From Ruminococcus flavefaciens (GTDB lineage: Bacteria > Bacillota > Clostridia > Oscillospirales > Ruminococcaceae), in the NCBI GenBank assembly GCA_002371825.1, contig DFHF01000045.1:13747-77746 (forward strand): a DNA stretch of 64,000 bases, given 5' to 3'. Under the pieces are notes generated by a model that was not told where the DNA came from, ran no database searches, and saw only the letters and a program-made list of their open reading frames with translations. Of the stretch, positions 42,165-51,436 are shown piece by piece. Numbering within the stretch: the stretch's first letter is position 1; each line of letters opens with the position of its first letter. The position numbers and the translations under genes were made by a program.

Positions 42165-42199
42165 AATTTTTAATTTGTGTTTCTTTCCTTACTGTATAA

Positions 42200-42228
42200 A
42201 TTATAGCATGCAAGCCCTGAAATGTAAG
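42200..42228 (-). promoter_or_regulatory. predicted promoter of pilus operon
   Basis: On the minus strand CTTACA (42223-42228) and TATAAT (42200-42205) are spaced 17 bp, giving a leader of about 185 nt before lepB. Confidence 0.5.
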
Positions 42229-42563
42229 TATATTCACAGAAATTTTTCAAATCCAAACAACTTCTTATCCACTTTGTATATACAGATATAAATTATCCAT
42301 ATCAACATATATAAAAATCATAATCACCTCCATGGAGTATTCCGCTTCATTCCGTCGAAATCGTGAGGTTAGAGTGGACAAACTATAGTTAATTGATATT
42401 TTTAAAAAAGAAAAATTTTTTTGAAAAAAGACTTAAAAAAACATAAAAATGCTCCGGAAAAGTACTGAGAATCATTTTTCATAAGAGAATAAAACCGATC
42501 ATTTATAAAACATCATAGTAACAATAAACGACCAATATTAAAAAAAATAAGCAAAACTAATAC
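42229..42563. other. gene-free AT-rich stretch between divergent units
   Basis: Nothing coding was found. The stretch has long A and T runs around 42400-42450 and a short palindrome CTCCATGGAG at 42328-42337. It separates the leftward pilus operon from the rightward flavoprotein unit and probably holds regulatory sites for both. Confidence 0.5.
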
Positions 42564-42592
42564 TTGTCATTTATGAAAAGAAATGGTATAAT
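42564..42592 (+). promoter_or_regulatory. predicted promoter of tandem-flavodoxin unit
   Basis: TTGTCA (42564-42569) and TATAAT (42587-42592) are spaced 17 bp. The leader to the main gene is about 250 nt and contains the 7-codon frame at 42637. Confidence 0.65.
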
Positions 42593-42636
42593 GTTAATAG
42601 AAAGGCACTTTAATATTTTAGGAAGGAGGAAAACCA

Positions 42637-42660
42637 ATGCAGAGGATAGCCTTATCATAA
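42637..42660 (+). CDS. 7-codon leader ORF
   Basis: ATG at 42637 follows a near-perfect ribosome site (AGGAAGGAGG, 7 nt upstream) but encodes only MQRIALS before TAA. It lies in the leader, about 190 nt ahead of the flavoprotein gene. It may be a regulatory leader peptide or the start of a gene lost by deletion. No obvious terminator/antiterminator pair was seen after it. Confidence 0.4.
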   Translation: MQRIALS

Positions 42661-42852
42661 AAAAATATGAGAATAGAAACACAGCAGTAAAATATATCAG
42701 TGCTATGATAATGTTCTGAGAGAGGGAAACAGAACAGAAAAAATTGCAGGCATATAATCTAATGGAACTATCTATAACGTGTTACCGACTTAAATTACAA
42801 TTTCCAGCATAATCATATTATTACAATTCAGCAAAGAAAGTAGGAATTTATA

Positions 42853-44217
42853 ATGAAAATATGTGTTCTTAACTGTTCTCCAAAAAACAATTTATCTCTT
42901 ACACTTCAAACCATCCTTTACCTGCAAAAATGGTATCAGGAAAAACTGAATGAAGATAAGTTCGATATTATCCCTGCATTCAGCGGAAGCGTTACCGAAA
43001 AAATCGAAGAGGCAATTAAAAAATCAGACCTCATAATCATGTCAGGAGCAATTTTCCATTTTGACGTACACAGCAGTATGGGCGAATTACTGGATGTACT
43101 GTCTGAAAATTATTATGACCTGATAAAGGATAAACCCATAACATTTTTATCCACTTCCGGAATGCTGGGCGACACTATGGCTCATAACAAATTCGAGATG
43201 TGGGCTAAAAGGAACGATCTCAGGTATATAAACAGCCTTAGCCTGGAAAGCGCCGAGATCCTCTCCCCTACAGGCCGTGAAGAGCTTTTCTGCTGGTTCA
43301 AATACACCAAAGCCATTGCAGAATACTACAGGGACAAAAATATGCCAAGAGCAAAAAAGCAGGGCCGAGTAGTTTTACTGGACACCTGCGAGAAAGAAAA
43401 TACAAGAATAAGATCTGCAATGAAAGATGCTAAGCAGAGATTTGAAGACAGCGGATTTGAGACTGAGGTAATTACTTTAAGAGAAAAAAATATCAGCCAC
43501 TGCACCGGCTGTCAGTGCTGCTTCAGCAACAGGACCTGCATCTTTAAAGACGACTGGGAAAAGACCTTTGAAAAATTATATCTCAATACAGATATGATCG
43601 TATACTTCGGTGAACTGCACTATGCAACACTTGGCAACTGCTACAAGACATTCCTTGAAAGACACGCCTGCTTGGGACGTTCAGGTATCGAAGACGAAGT
43701 TATCAAATCCTATTTCTTCATACTGGATGAAAAATCCGACAGAGAAGATATTTCTGCATTCAAATTCAACTGCGAGACCTTTGACGGATTAAACTGCTCC
43801 TATCTGAGTGATATCTGCGAGCTGGGAAGCAGCGAAAAAATGGAAGAGCTTTACGATAAAATGACCATCGCATTCAACTCTGATATCATGCCGCAAAACG
43901 GATTTTTAAAGAACGGTATCCGAACAGGATTTGCAAAGGTCGCAGCCAGTGTTAAGAACCGCTGCCCCGGTGATTATAGCTATTTCAAGAAATTAGGCTG
44001 CTATGACACTATTCCGGTCAGCCCGTATATACAGTGGCTGGATAATGCTGAGGATGCCAAAAAAGATAGGGAAGCACGTCTGATACCTTACAGAATGACT
44101 TTAATGCACCTTGAGGAGCTTCCTGCTATCACTGAGCGAAGAAAAAACAAAAGCATATCTGTCATAAAAAGACAGAAAGCTGCTGCAAGAGGATTTGAGG
44201 ATGCTTTGCATTCTTAA
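42853..44217 (+). CDS. tandem flavodoxin-fold (NADPH-dependent FMN reductase-like) protein
   Basis: This 454-residue protein has two flavodoxin-like halves. Residues about 1-160 open MKICVLNCSPKNNLSLTLQT and contain IMSGAIFHFDVHSSMGELLD. Residues about 170-340 open VVLLDTCEKENTRIRSAM and contain the iron-sulfur-flavoprotein-like cysteine cluster HCTGCQCCFSNRTC. The second half keeps the cysteine motif of the NADPH-dependent FMN reductase/iron-sulfur flavoprotein family; the first half lacks it. The C-terminal about 110 residues are basic and of unknown fold. A cytosolic redox function is likely. It is a single gene with a strong terminator. Confidence 0.82.
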   Translation: MKICVLNCSPKNNLSLTLQTILYLQKWYQEKLNEDKFDIIPAFSGSVTEKIEEAIKKSDLIIMSGAIFHFDVHSSMGELLDVLSENYYDLIKDKPITFLSTSGMLGDTMAHNKFEMWAKRNDLRYINSLSLESAEILSPTGREELFCWFKYTKAIAEYYRDKNMPRAKKQGRVVLLDTCEKENTRIRSAMKDAKQRFEDSGFETEVITLREKNISHCTGCQCCFSNRTCIFKDDWEKTFEKLYLNTDMIVYFGELHYATLGNCYKTFLERHACLGRSGIEDEVIKSYFFILDEKSDREDISAFKFNCETFDGLNCSYLSDICELGSSEKMEELYDKMTIAFNSDIMPQNGFLKNGIRTGFAKVAASVKNRCPGDYSYFKKLGCYDTIPVSPYIQWLDNAEDAKKDREARLIPYRMTLMHLEELPAITERRKNKSISVIKRQKAAARGFEDALHS

Positions 44218-44248
44218 ACAGCAGCATACTATCTAAAACCGAATAATG

Positions 44249-44285
44249 AAAAAAGCCTTGCTCATCCATTCTGCAAGGCTTTTTC
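44249..44285 (+). terminator. terminator of tandem-flavodoxin gene
   Basis: AAAAAGCCTTGC pairs with GCAAGGCTTTTT around an 11-nt loop, giving a 12-bp stem with a terminal T-run. Confidence 0.9.
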
Positions 44286-44334
44286 CTGCCTGTAAGCTTA
44301 AATAAATCAAAATGCAGCAGGAGATCATATCAAG

Positions 44335-44359
44335 AAAAAGGCGGCATCGAGCCGCCTTT
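44335..44359 (-). terminator. terminator of LRR/peptide unit
   Basis: On the minus strand GGCGGC, a TCGAT loop and GCCGCC are followed by five T. It lies 10 nt past the 30-codon peptide gene. Confidence 0.85.
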
Positions 44360-44368
44360 CATCGTTAT

Positions 44369-44461
44369 TTAACCGAGTTCTGTTTCAGGGATACTTGTTG
44401 TGATCACATCCTCTGCAGCGAATTCGATGATCTCCATTTCAGGAGTTATATACTTTTCCAT
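44369..44461 (-). CDS. 30-aa acidic peptide coupled to LRR gene
   Basis: An ATG at 44461 follows AAAGGAG 8 nt upstream and opens MEKYITPEMEIIEFAAEDVI, ending PETELG at TAA. It begins 12 nt after the LRR protein stop and is followed directly by a terminator, so it is a real member of the transcript by position. The pattern of aromatic/charged start, EIIEF core and EDVITTS tail is seen in small peptides of many gut Firmicutes whose function is unknown (recollection, not searched). It has no Cys or Gly-Gly leader motif, so RiPP status is only a guess. Confidence 0.65.
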   Translation of the reverse strand: MEKYITPEMEIIEFAAEDVITTSIPETELG

Positions 44462-44473
44462 TATTATTCTCCT

Positions 44474-46627
44474 TTAATACATTAAAACTTCGCCATGTAC
44501 ATACTGATAAGCATCGAATGCATATCTTGCGATAGCAGCAGCCATACGCTTGTTCTTAACGTCAGCATTTTCATTTGAAAGCATACGATAAACCCATGCC
44601 AGTGCTGAGAATTTATAAGTCTTATCGCCGACTTTGATAATATTATCCTTGCCAAGATCAAGGGGTGTGATATCCTTTATCTCGAAATATGAAGGATAAT
44701 CTGAGCCGCCCTTTCTGCCAGCAGCTGATATAAGACCGCCCTCGGTATCCTGAGTACCGGCAGGCATATCCTTAATGTAAAGGCGAACAGCCATTTTACT
44801 GTCCAGAACAAGTGAGAACTTAGCCTCTTCATTATCAGGCTTATAAAGATCATTCGTTACAAACAAATGCTTCTCATTCACTTCACTATAAACAGAATGG
44901 ATCTTTCTTTTACACTTCTCTATTTCCTCTTCATCATCCAGGATACTGAGGTTGTTTGTACCGTTATTGAAATAGTTCTCAGCCGCATATCCATAGGTGA
45001 GTGCAGAAGAATACATCATAAGCTCATAAGAAGGAGCGTGCTCATCCCCGCGGATGTCTGCGATCTCTCTCAGATATGAGCGGCTGCTATACTTCACCGT
45101 ATCAATAAGAACATCGCCCTTATAGAGTTCAGCAGTGATATCCTCCTGCATATTGTTTGCAGTAACATTTGCAGTCACGCAGTATACCTTCTCGCCGTTC
45201 ACAGTCTTAGCTGAAAGCGGGAGAGTCTTTCCGTCCTCAGCGCATACACCGGTGAGCTTAACGGAGTAATCGTCCTTATTGTCATCTGTAGCTGCACCAA
45301 CAACGAAGTTAAGTCCCAGGTCATCACTGAGAGTGAGAGAAACACCGTTTATCTCAGCATCAGCTACACTCTGATCATAGAATGTCAGATTATTCTGGCT
45401 TGCATAGCTTTCTGCAATAGAGTTTGCCTCTCCCCTTATTATCAGATCAGGACAAAGTGAGAAAGCTAACATTCCTATAGAAGTTACACTGGCAGGAATA
45501 TACAATGATCTGAGGTTTGAACAACCCATAAATGCTGTAAATCCAATACTTTCAACTCCATCAGGTATAACTATCTTTGTAAGAGAAGGACAAGAAGCGA
45601 ATGCACGAACATCGATAGTCTTTACACTGTCAGGGATATTGATGTACTTTAATGAAGAACATCCCTGGAACATAGTATTGCTGACAGTGGTCAGTCCTTC
45701 AGGGAGCTTCACATATTCAAGCTTTCCGCAAATAGCGAATGCACCTCCGCCTATGCTTGTAACGCTGTCCGGAATGGTGACTCTTTTCAGGGAATCACAG
45801 CCGATAAATGCCTGGTAACCAATGCTCTCAACTCCGTTAGTGATCACAATGCTATCCAATGCAGAACAATAGCTGAAAGCACTTCCGCCAATGCTTTTTA
45901 CGCTTTCAGGGATGCGGACTTTTATGAGATTCCGGCAGTTTGAAAATGCCATATCACAGATGGATGTAACATCCTCAGGAATATAAACATTACCTGCGCA
46001 TGATGTACCGTCGATCAGTATATGATTAACGATAACGAGCGGATCCTCCAGTTTTTTTGCCTTCAGCCAGGCAGTATCACGGAATGCACTTTCACCTATG
46101 CTTGTAACGCTTGAAGGTATCGAAATAGTTTCCAGAGCACTGCAGCTTGAAAAAACGCCGACACCTAATATTTTCACGCTGTCAGGAATAGTGACAGCAG
46201 TCAATGAAGAACAGCTTGAAAAAGCAGTATTATCTATTATTTTCAGGCCGTCAGGGAGATTGATCTCTGTCATAGCTTTACAGCCGTTGAAAGCATTATT
46301 TTCGATCTCAGTTATAGTATCCGGCAGCTTTACACTTGTGATATCTTCATTCTGAGCAAAAGACCATGAACCGATGGCTGTTACCGGGATACCCTCAATT
46401 GTTTCAGGCACAACGACCTCGCTGCCGGAGCCGATCCACTTATTGATAGTAACGGCTGTACCCTCATCATTGACAGAGTATGTAAAATTGTCTGATACGT
46501 CATCTTCTGCACTTGCAGATAATGCCGATAATTCAAATGTCTTAACACCCATTGCAGCAGGCGAAGCTCCAGCGACTAAAAGCAGCGCAAGGATCCCCGA
46601 TGCTGTTTTTTTCCATAAGTTTTTCAT
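44474..46627 (-). CDS. secreted BspA-type leucine-rich-repeat protein
   Basis: This 717-residue protein has a signal peptide at residues 1 to about 28 (ILALLLVAGASPAAMG). Residues about 50-390 hold about 13 BspA/LRR_5 repeats with the unit IPDSVTSIGGGAFxxCxxL. Residues about 400-717 form a C-terminal region without recognised repeats (ISLTLSDDLGLNFVVG-like), common to ruminococcal secreted proteins. No dockerin, LPXTG or membrane tail is present, so retention must be by other means. Such repeats usually mediate binding to proteins or surfaces. GGAGGG precedes the ATG, with a promoter further up. Confidence 0.9.
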   Translation of the reverse strand: MKNLWKKTASGILALLLVAGASPAAMGVKTFELSALSASAEDDVSDNFTYSVNDEGTAVTINKWIGSGSEVVVPETIEGIPVTAIGSWSFAQNEDITSVKLPDTITEIENNAFNGCKAMTEINLPDGLKIIDNTAFSSCSSLTAVTIPDSVKILGVGVFSSCSALETISIPSSVTSIGESAFRDTAWLKAKKLEDPLVIVNHILIDGTSCAGNVYIPEDVTSICDMAFSNCRNLIKVRIPESVKSIGGSAFSYCSALDSIVITNGVESIGYQAFIGCDSLKRVTIPDSVTSIGGGAFAICGKLEYVKLPEGLTTVSNTMFQGCSSLKYINIPDSVKTIDVRAFASCPSLTKIVIPDGVESIGFTAFMGCSNLRSLYIPASVTSIGMLAFSLCPDLIIRGEANSIAESYASQNNLTFYDQSVADAEINGVSLTLSDDLGLNFVVGAATDDNKDDYSVKLTGVCAEDGKTLPLSAKTVNGEKVYCVTANVTANNMQEDITAELYKGDVLIDTVKYSSRSYLREIADIRGDEHAPSYELMMYSSALTYGYAAENYFNNGTNNLSILDDEEEIEKCKRKIHSVYSEVNEKHLFVTNDLYKPDNEEAKFSLVLDSKMAVRLYIKDMPAGTQDTEGGLISAAGRKGGSDYPSYFEIKDITPLDLGKDNIIKVGDKTYKFSALAWVYRMLSNENADVKNKRMAAAIARYAFDAYQYVHGEVLMY

Positions 46628-46685
46628 CTTTTTCCCTCCATATGCACATTATCGCCCATCCGGACGAATTAATCCAATATGCATT

Positions 46686-46714
46686 ATTTTATCATATTAA
46701 CCGCAAAAAGTCAA
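46686..46714 (-). promoter_or_regulatory. predicted promoter of LRR gene
   Basis: On the minus strand TTGACT (46709-46714) and TAAAAT (46686-46691) are spaced 17 bp. Confidence 0.6.
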
Positions 46715-46827
46715 CAGTTTCAGTATAAAAAGAACAAATACTGCAATTATATTTTACGACCTGATATGCAGTTTTTTTCCTGCGATAAGAACTGCAGAAA
46801 AGCTCTGAGTTTAAATATCTCAGAATG

Positions 46828-48534
46828 TCAGTCCGGATCAGATGAACCCTGTTTTCTGTATTCAGTAGGAGTTATCCCGGTAACGCTCTTGAATTGCTTC
46901 ATAAAATAGCTTTCCGTAGAGTAACCGCACTGCTCAGTTATCTCACTTAGTGAAAGGTCAGTTTCTCTCAGAAGACGTTTTGCAAGTTCAACACGGAACT
47001 GGATCAGCTCCTCAAAAATACTTTTTCCGAAGCATGATTTATATTGCTTCTGAATAGTACTCCTGCCCATTCCGACTTCACGGCTCATCTTATCGACCGT
47101 CCACGGAAGCTGCGGGTCATTCATAAGCTTTATTCTCAGGTCTGAAAGTTTCTGTCTTATCTCTTTCTGACGTAGAGTATATGAAGGGTCTTCCGTGAGC
47201 TGTTTTTCAAAATAAAGCTGACGGTCAACAGCGATCGCTGTATGAGTAACGAACCTGAGATAGCTTTCGTCATAGATCCTGTCTTTTTCTTTGAATGAAA
47301 GAGCCATTATACCGAATGACCGTTTATTGAAATGCAGAGGTGACAGGAATATGCATTCTGATGTTTCACTGTTTTTCAGGAATCCTGTAACATCATCAGC
47401 AGAAAAGCTTTTCCCCTCATAGCGCACCTCATTATTTTCAAGTGAAGCCCTGCAGCAAAGCCTGTCATCATCTTCATTAAGATAGATCTGCAGGGACTTT
47501 ATATTATACAATTTCTGAGCATGGTACACCGCTTTATGCAGGAGCTCCGGAACATCCTGTGATGATGCCAGATCAAACGGCAGATCGTCACAGAATATCT
47601 TCTCCTTCCAGACCTCGGGAACAGTTTCACTTTGTCCGTTCAGCACCTGCTTTGCAGGGATATTGACGCATCCGCAGGAACTGCCGATAATGAAGCCGCT
47701 TTCAGGACGATGTATCTTGCTGCATAGGATACCGGTAATATTGCGGTACAGCCGGCGAACTGCATCTGCACCGAGCTGATAATGATTGCGGTTAAAGGTA
47801 GTCAGGGAGATATCCATGTCCGTAACCGAAAAACCATCGTAGCCTGTAACAGCAATGTCATCCGGTACCCGTATCCCTGCATTTATCAGTTCCTTTATCA
47901 GTGCAGCTGCACAGGCATCATTCCCGCAGACGACTGCCTCAGGCCGGGGAAGCTCTCCTGAAATGATCCTCTTTGCATACGCTATAGCAGAATCCACCCA
48001 GAATGTACCGTAGCTGAAATAATTATTATCAAAATACAGTCCGTGCTCAGTCATCTGATCCTTATAAGCCCTGAGGCGGTTCTGTGCCTGAAAGCGAAAC
48101 TCCGGACCTGTCAGGCAGTATATTTTCTTATAGCCGTGTACCTCAATAAGATGGCGGACCACTTTCCCGAAGTCGTCATAATCATCGTACTGAGTACTGT
48201 CAAAAACAGGGTGCTCACATTCATCAACAGTCATCACATATTTATTTGAAAGAAGCAGCTGAGATTCGAGCTCTGAGGTCAGCTCATCCCCCATTGTAGT
48301 ATCGTCCTTGACATATAAAAATCCGTCAAAAACATCCGACTGTACCAGGCGGTATATACTGCGTTCTGCGGAAGCATGACCGGGTTCACACTGAGTAAAA
48401 TGGCATAAGGGTGCAAGCACGATACAGTCACAGCCGCAGGCATTTACCTGAGCAAGTGCTCCACGGACAATACTGCGTATATGGCTTCTTGCCAGAATAG
48501 GTGTTACTATACCGATCAAAGGCTTTTTTCTCAT
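46828..48534 (-). CDS. periplasmic-binding-protein-like/AraC fusion regulator (second)
   Basis: This 568-residue one-component regulator has the same architecture as the protein at 28023-30248 but a shorter centre. Residues about 1-270 are LacI-like (KKPLIGIVTPILARS, HLIEVHGYKKIYCLTG, PEAVVCGNDACAAALIKEL, VTGYDGFSVTD). The middle has GAF-like character. Residues about 465-568 are an AraC domain (WTVDKMSREVGMGRSTIQKQ, SLSEITEQCGYSTESYFMKQ). The start at 48534 is chosen for GGGAGGTG 5 nt upstream. It lies divergent from the dockerin metalloprotease gene, a plausible target. The stop is a TGA at 46828. Confidence 0.9.
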   Translation of the reverse strand: MRKKPLIGIVTPILARSHIRSIVRGALAQVNACGCDCIVLAPLCHFTQCEPGHASAERSIYRLVQSDVFDGFLYVKDDTTMGDELTSELESQLLLSNKYVMTVDECEHPVFDSTQYDDYDDFGKVVRHLIEVHGYKKIYCLTGPEFRFQAQNRLRAYKDQMTEHGLYFDNNYFSYGTFWVDSAIAYAKRIISGELPRPEAVVCGNDACAAALIKELINAGIRVPDDIAVTGYDGFSVTDMDISLTTFNRNHYQLGADAVRRLYRNITGILCSKIHRPESGFIIGSSCGCVNIPAKQVLNGQSETVPEVWKEKIFCDDLPFDLASSQDVPELLHKAVYHAQKLYNIKSLQIYLNEDDDRLCCRASLENNEVRYEGKSFSADDVTGFLKNSETSECIFLSPLHFNKRSFGIMALSFKEKDRIYDESYLRFVTHTAIAVDRQLYFEKQLTEDPSYTLRQKEIRQKLSDLRIKLMNDPQLPWTVDKMSREVGMGRSTIQKQYKSCFGKSIFEELIQFRVELAKRLLRETDLSLSEITEQCGYSTESYFMKQFKSVTGITPTEYRKQGSSDPD

Positions 48535-48564
48535 ACTGCACCTCCCGAATGATTCTATGCTACA

Positions 48565-48593
48565 ATTATAGCACAATTATTTCCAGATATCAA
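48565..48593 (-). promoter_or_regulatory. predicted promoter of second fusion regulator
   Basis: On the minus strand TTGATA (48588-48593) and TATAAT (48565-48570) are spaced 17 bp. Confidence 0.65.
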
Positions 48594-48744
48594 GACAATA
48601 TTACAATCCGATATGATCTTCAGGTAAAATAATGTATTGAAAAAACGTGATATTCGATTGATTTTATATAATGCGGATTGTACAATATATATAGAAAACA
48701 GTTAAAGCATTATGCTTCAGGAAATAATACAGGAGGGTATATAT

Positions 48745-51189
48745 ATGAAAATAAGGAACAGGATCACAGCAGCTTTTATTGCATCAGCTCTGTGTACAGC
48801 TCCCCTTGCAGCACAGCCATCAACACCGTTCTTTCCACAGACAGAGATAACCGCATCTGCTGAAAGCATCAGTGATATGCCTGCTGATTTTCAGTATGCT
48901 GCTGACTGGATCTGGCAGAACCGTATAGACCGTGAAAAGTCCACTGTGCGCCGCAACACGTTATTTGACCAGATAGTTGCCGGAAAAGGCACTATCAACT
49001 ATGTGGTAAAGTGGCAGTCCTACCGCACTGTTACCTATGAACAGCGTCAGAAGTTTGAAAAAATGCTTTCGGACAGTATAAATGCCTGGAATGACTGGCT
49101 TGCAGGCTATGAGGACTGGCCCTACGACCATATCGATGTAAAGATCATCGGCTGGGCAGTTATCGATAAAAACTGCCTCCTTGACCTGCATGATGATGAG
49201 GTAGTTTATACTGATACAAAATACTATGATGCCCAGTATGATACCTCAAACGGAAGGGACACTATCCCTGATAAAGAACCGTATGCACCGTCTGAGCTGT
49301 CACGTTTCGATCATTTCATGGAAAAGGATTACCAATATCCCGGCGGACTTGATAAACGTTTTGATATGTATATGTGGGCAACACAGGGCTTCCCGGACAT
49401 CGGCGGCTGCGGCGGCGACTGGGGACAGCGTCTCTCAGATACTGCTTATCTCGGAATGATACAATATGGAAGCCTTCATGTTCTTGAGCACGAGATCGGT
49501 CACGGATTTGGAATGACAGACTTCTACGGCGGCGAGGGTGAATCTGACGGCTTCCCGCCAGGTGGTTTCCCGGGCGGAGAGAACTCCATAATGATGGCAG
49601 GTTCATCTGCAAAGATAACAAAATTTGACGGCTGGATGCTTCGCTATATGTGGACAAAAATAAAGAACGATGAGGGCAGGTTCGATCTTGCTGCTGCACA
49701 GCCTGAAAAGCAGGATCCGGCAGTTACAGACCCGGTATCAGAAACGAGCTATCTCCCCGGAGATGTTGATGCAAGCGGTAAAACTGAAATTGCAGATCTT
49801 GTGCTCATGCAGAAATGGCTGCTTTCAGTACCGGGTACATATCTGGCGAACTGGAAAGCCGGTGATCTTTATCAGGATAGCAGGCTCGATGCATATGATC
49901 TGTGTCTGCTAAGACAGCTGCTGATCTACAATGAGCTGCCTGAATGGGGCAGTGAAGATGACCCGCAGGTACAGAAAGAATTCATAACCGCAAATATGGC
50001 AAAACACGGAGCCTCACTTCCCACACAGGGAGATGCAAAGCTGGTAGTATTCTATGTGGATTTCCCTGACTGCCGCTATGACTACGAGCCTACTCTGGAT
50101 GAGCTCAATCAGATCTCATTCGGCAAGGCAGATGAATCAAGTCCCTGCTATCCCTTCGAGAGCTTCCCCGCATTTTACGGCAGAGCATCTAAAGGCAGCA
50201 TGAATTTCAGCGGACAGGTATTCCGCTATACTACAAAGGAAAACCAGTCTGCATACGATAAGAATAAAGTCAAGATCGCTGAGGAATGTTACGAGGCCTT
50301 CAAGGATCAGGTTGACTTCTCGCAGTTTGACGGAAACGGCGACGGAAGGATAGATGCTACTCTGTTTACAACTCCTACCAAAGCAGGAGATGAAGACTGG
50401 TGGCCTTGTGCAGGTGCATTCGGTGATCCTGCATATCGTGTTGACGGCGTAAGCGTAGGACATATCATAACAGGCAATGCACAGATCGAAGGAACTAAAA
50501 ACTATGTGAACTATATAAGCTCCTACTGTCATGAACTCGGTCACTGCACCGGGCTTCCGGATTATTATCTTTTCACAAATCCAAATGATAGTGAAGGAAT
50601 GCACGGAACCGCTGGCATAGAGCTTATGGATACAGATGCAGGATCAGATCTCGGAGCGTTTTCAAAGCTAATGGAGGGATGGTACACTAAAGATCAGGTT
50701 CAGGTATGGTCTCCCGAACAGGGTACGAAAACCTATACCCTCAGCAATGCACAGACAGATGCAGGAAACTGTCTTATCATCCCCAACGGTAAGCTTGCAG
50801 ATGATTATTTTTCAGAATATTTCATCATAGAGTATGCGACTAAAGATGGCAACAACAGCGGTGTAGGAAAAAACACAGCATGGTGGCAGAGATCAGGTGA
50901 AGGTGTGCGCATTTATCATATTGACGCAACGACCGAGTATGGCTGGAACAACTATTTCAGGTATGCAAGCGGCAGTGAATTCACAAATCATGATAACGGC
51001 AGGCGGCTTATCCGAATAATCGATGATACAAATAAGGATAACTTCTATCATACCGGTGATGTTGTAAACAGCAGCATTTCAGGATTCCATTGGTATGATT
51101 CAAACGGCGGACAGACAGTAGAACCTGGTTTTTCAATTGAGATCGGCGAAGTTAAAAACGGTTCTTACTCAGTCACAGTCAGAAAATAG
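48745..51189 (+). CDS. secreted dual metalloprotease with central dockerin
   Basis: This 814-residue protein has a signal peptide over residues about 1-38. The first zinc-protease motif HEIGHGFGMTDFYGG lies at about 249-263 (HExxHxxGxxD) within a domain of about 60-335. A type I dockerin at about 337-395 has loops GDVDASGKTEIADLVLMQKW and DLYQDSRLDAYDLCLLRQLL. A second zinc motif HELGHCTGLPDYY at about 595-607 lies in an M6/immune-inhibitor-A-like domain of about 415-800. Two proteases joined by a dockerin would be cellulosome-borne and might process scaffold or plant protein. AGGAGG sets the start at 48745. The stop is TAG. Confidence 0.9.
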   Translation: MKIRNRITAAFIASALCTAPLAAQPSTPFFPQTEITASAESISDMPADFQYAADWIWQNRIDREKSTVRRNTLFDQIVAGKGTINYVVKWQSYRTVTYEQRQKFEKMLSDSINAWNDWLAGYEDWPYDHIDVKIIGWAVIDKNCLLDLHDDEVVYTDTKYYDAQYDTSNGRDTIPDKEPYAPSELSRFDHFMEKDYQYPGGLDKRFDMYMWATQGFPDIGGCGGDWGQRLSDTAYLGMIQYGSLHVLEHEIGHGFGMTDFYGGEGESDGFPPGGFPGGENSIMMAGSSAKITKFDGWMLRYMWTKIKNDEGRFDLAAAQPEKQDPAVTDPVSETSYLPGDVDASGKTEIADLVLMQKWLLSVPGTYLANWKAGDLYQDSRLDAYDLCLLRQLLIYNELPEWGSEDDPQVQKEFITANMAKHGASLPTQGDAKLVVFYVDFPDCRYDYEPTLDELNQISFGKADESSPCYPFESFPAFYGRASKGSMNFSGQVFRYTTKENQSAYDKNKVKIAEECYEAFKDQVDFSQFDGNGDGRIDATLFTTPTKAGDEDWWPCAGAFGDPAYRVDGVSVGHIITGNAQIEGTKNYVNYISSYCHELGHCTGLPDYYLFTNPNDSEGMHGTAGIELMDTDAGSDLGAFSKLMEGWYTKDQVQVWSPEQGTKTYTLSNAQTDAGNCLIIPNGKLADDYFSEYFIIEYATKDGNNSGVGKNTAWWQRSGEGVRIYHIDATTEYGWNNYFRYASGSEFTNHDNGRRLIRIIDDTNKDNFYHTGDVVNSSISGFHWYDSNGGQTVEPGFSIEIGEVKNGSYSVTVRK

Positions 51190-51300
51190 CTATCAGTTTT
51201 TCTTCTCTCTTTCTGCACATTCAGAGAGCTGAAATACAGGGTTTCCTTGAAATAACGGGACAAATCAAAGCCGTCAGTCAGACTGGCGGCTTGACTTAAT

Positions 51301-51380
51301 AAAACTTCCCCTTAAGCGGAATCAGAAAATATGCCAAACGCATTTCATTCTCAGTTTCCGCATTAAGGGGAAGTTTTTTT
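51301..51380 (+). terminator. long-armed hairpin terminator
   Basis: A stem of about 20 bp (51301-51320 with 51358-51377, one bulged A) encloses a 37-nt interior that pairs further in part, and ends in a run of seven T. It lies 110 nt past the metalloprotease gene and faces the convergent DUF3592 gene. Confidence 0.85.
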
Positions 51381-51436
51381 GCCTGTAAACATATAGTTGT
51401 TTAAAGCTGAGGCCTTCAACAATCATTGTAAAGTGT

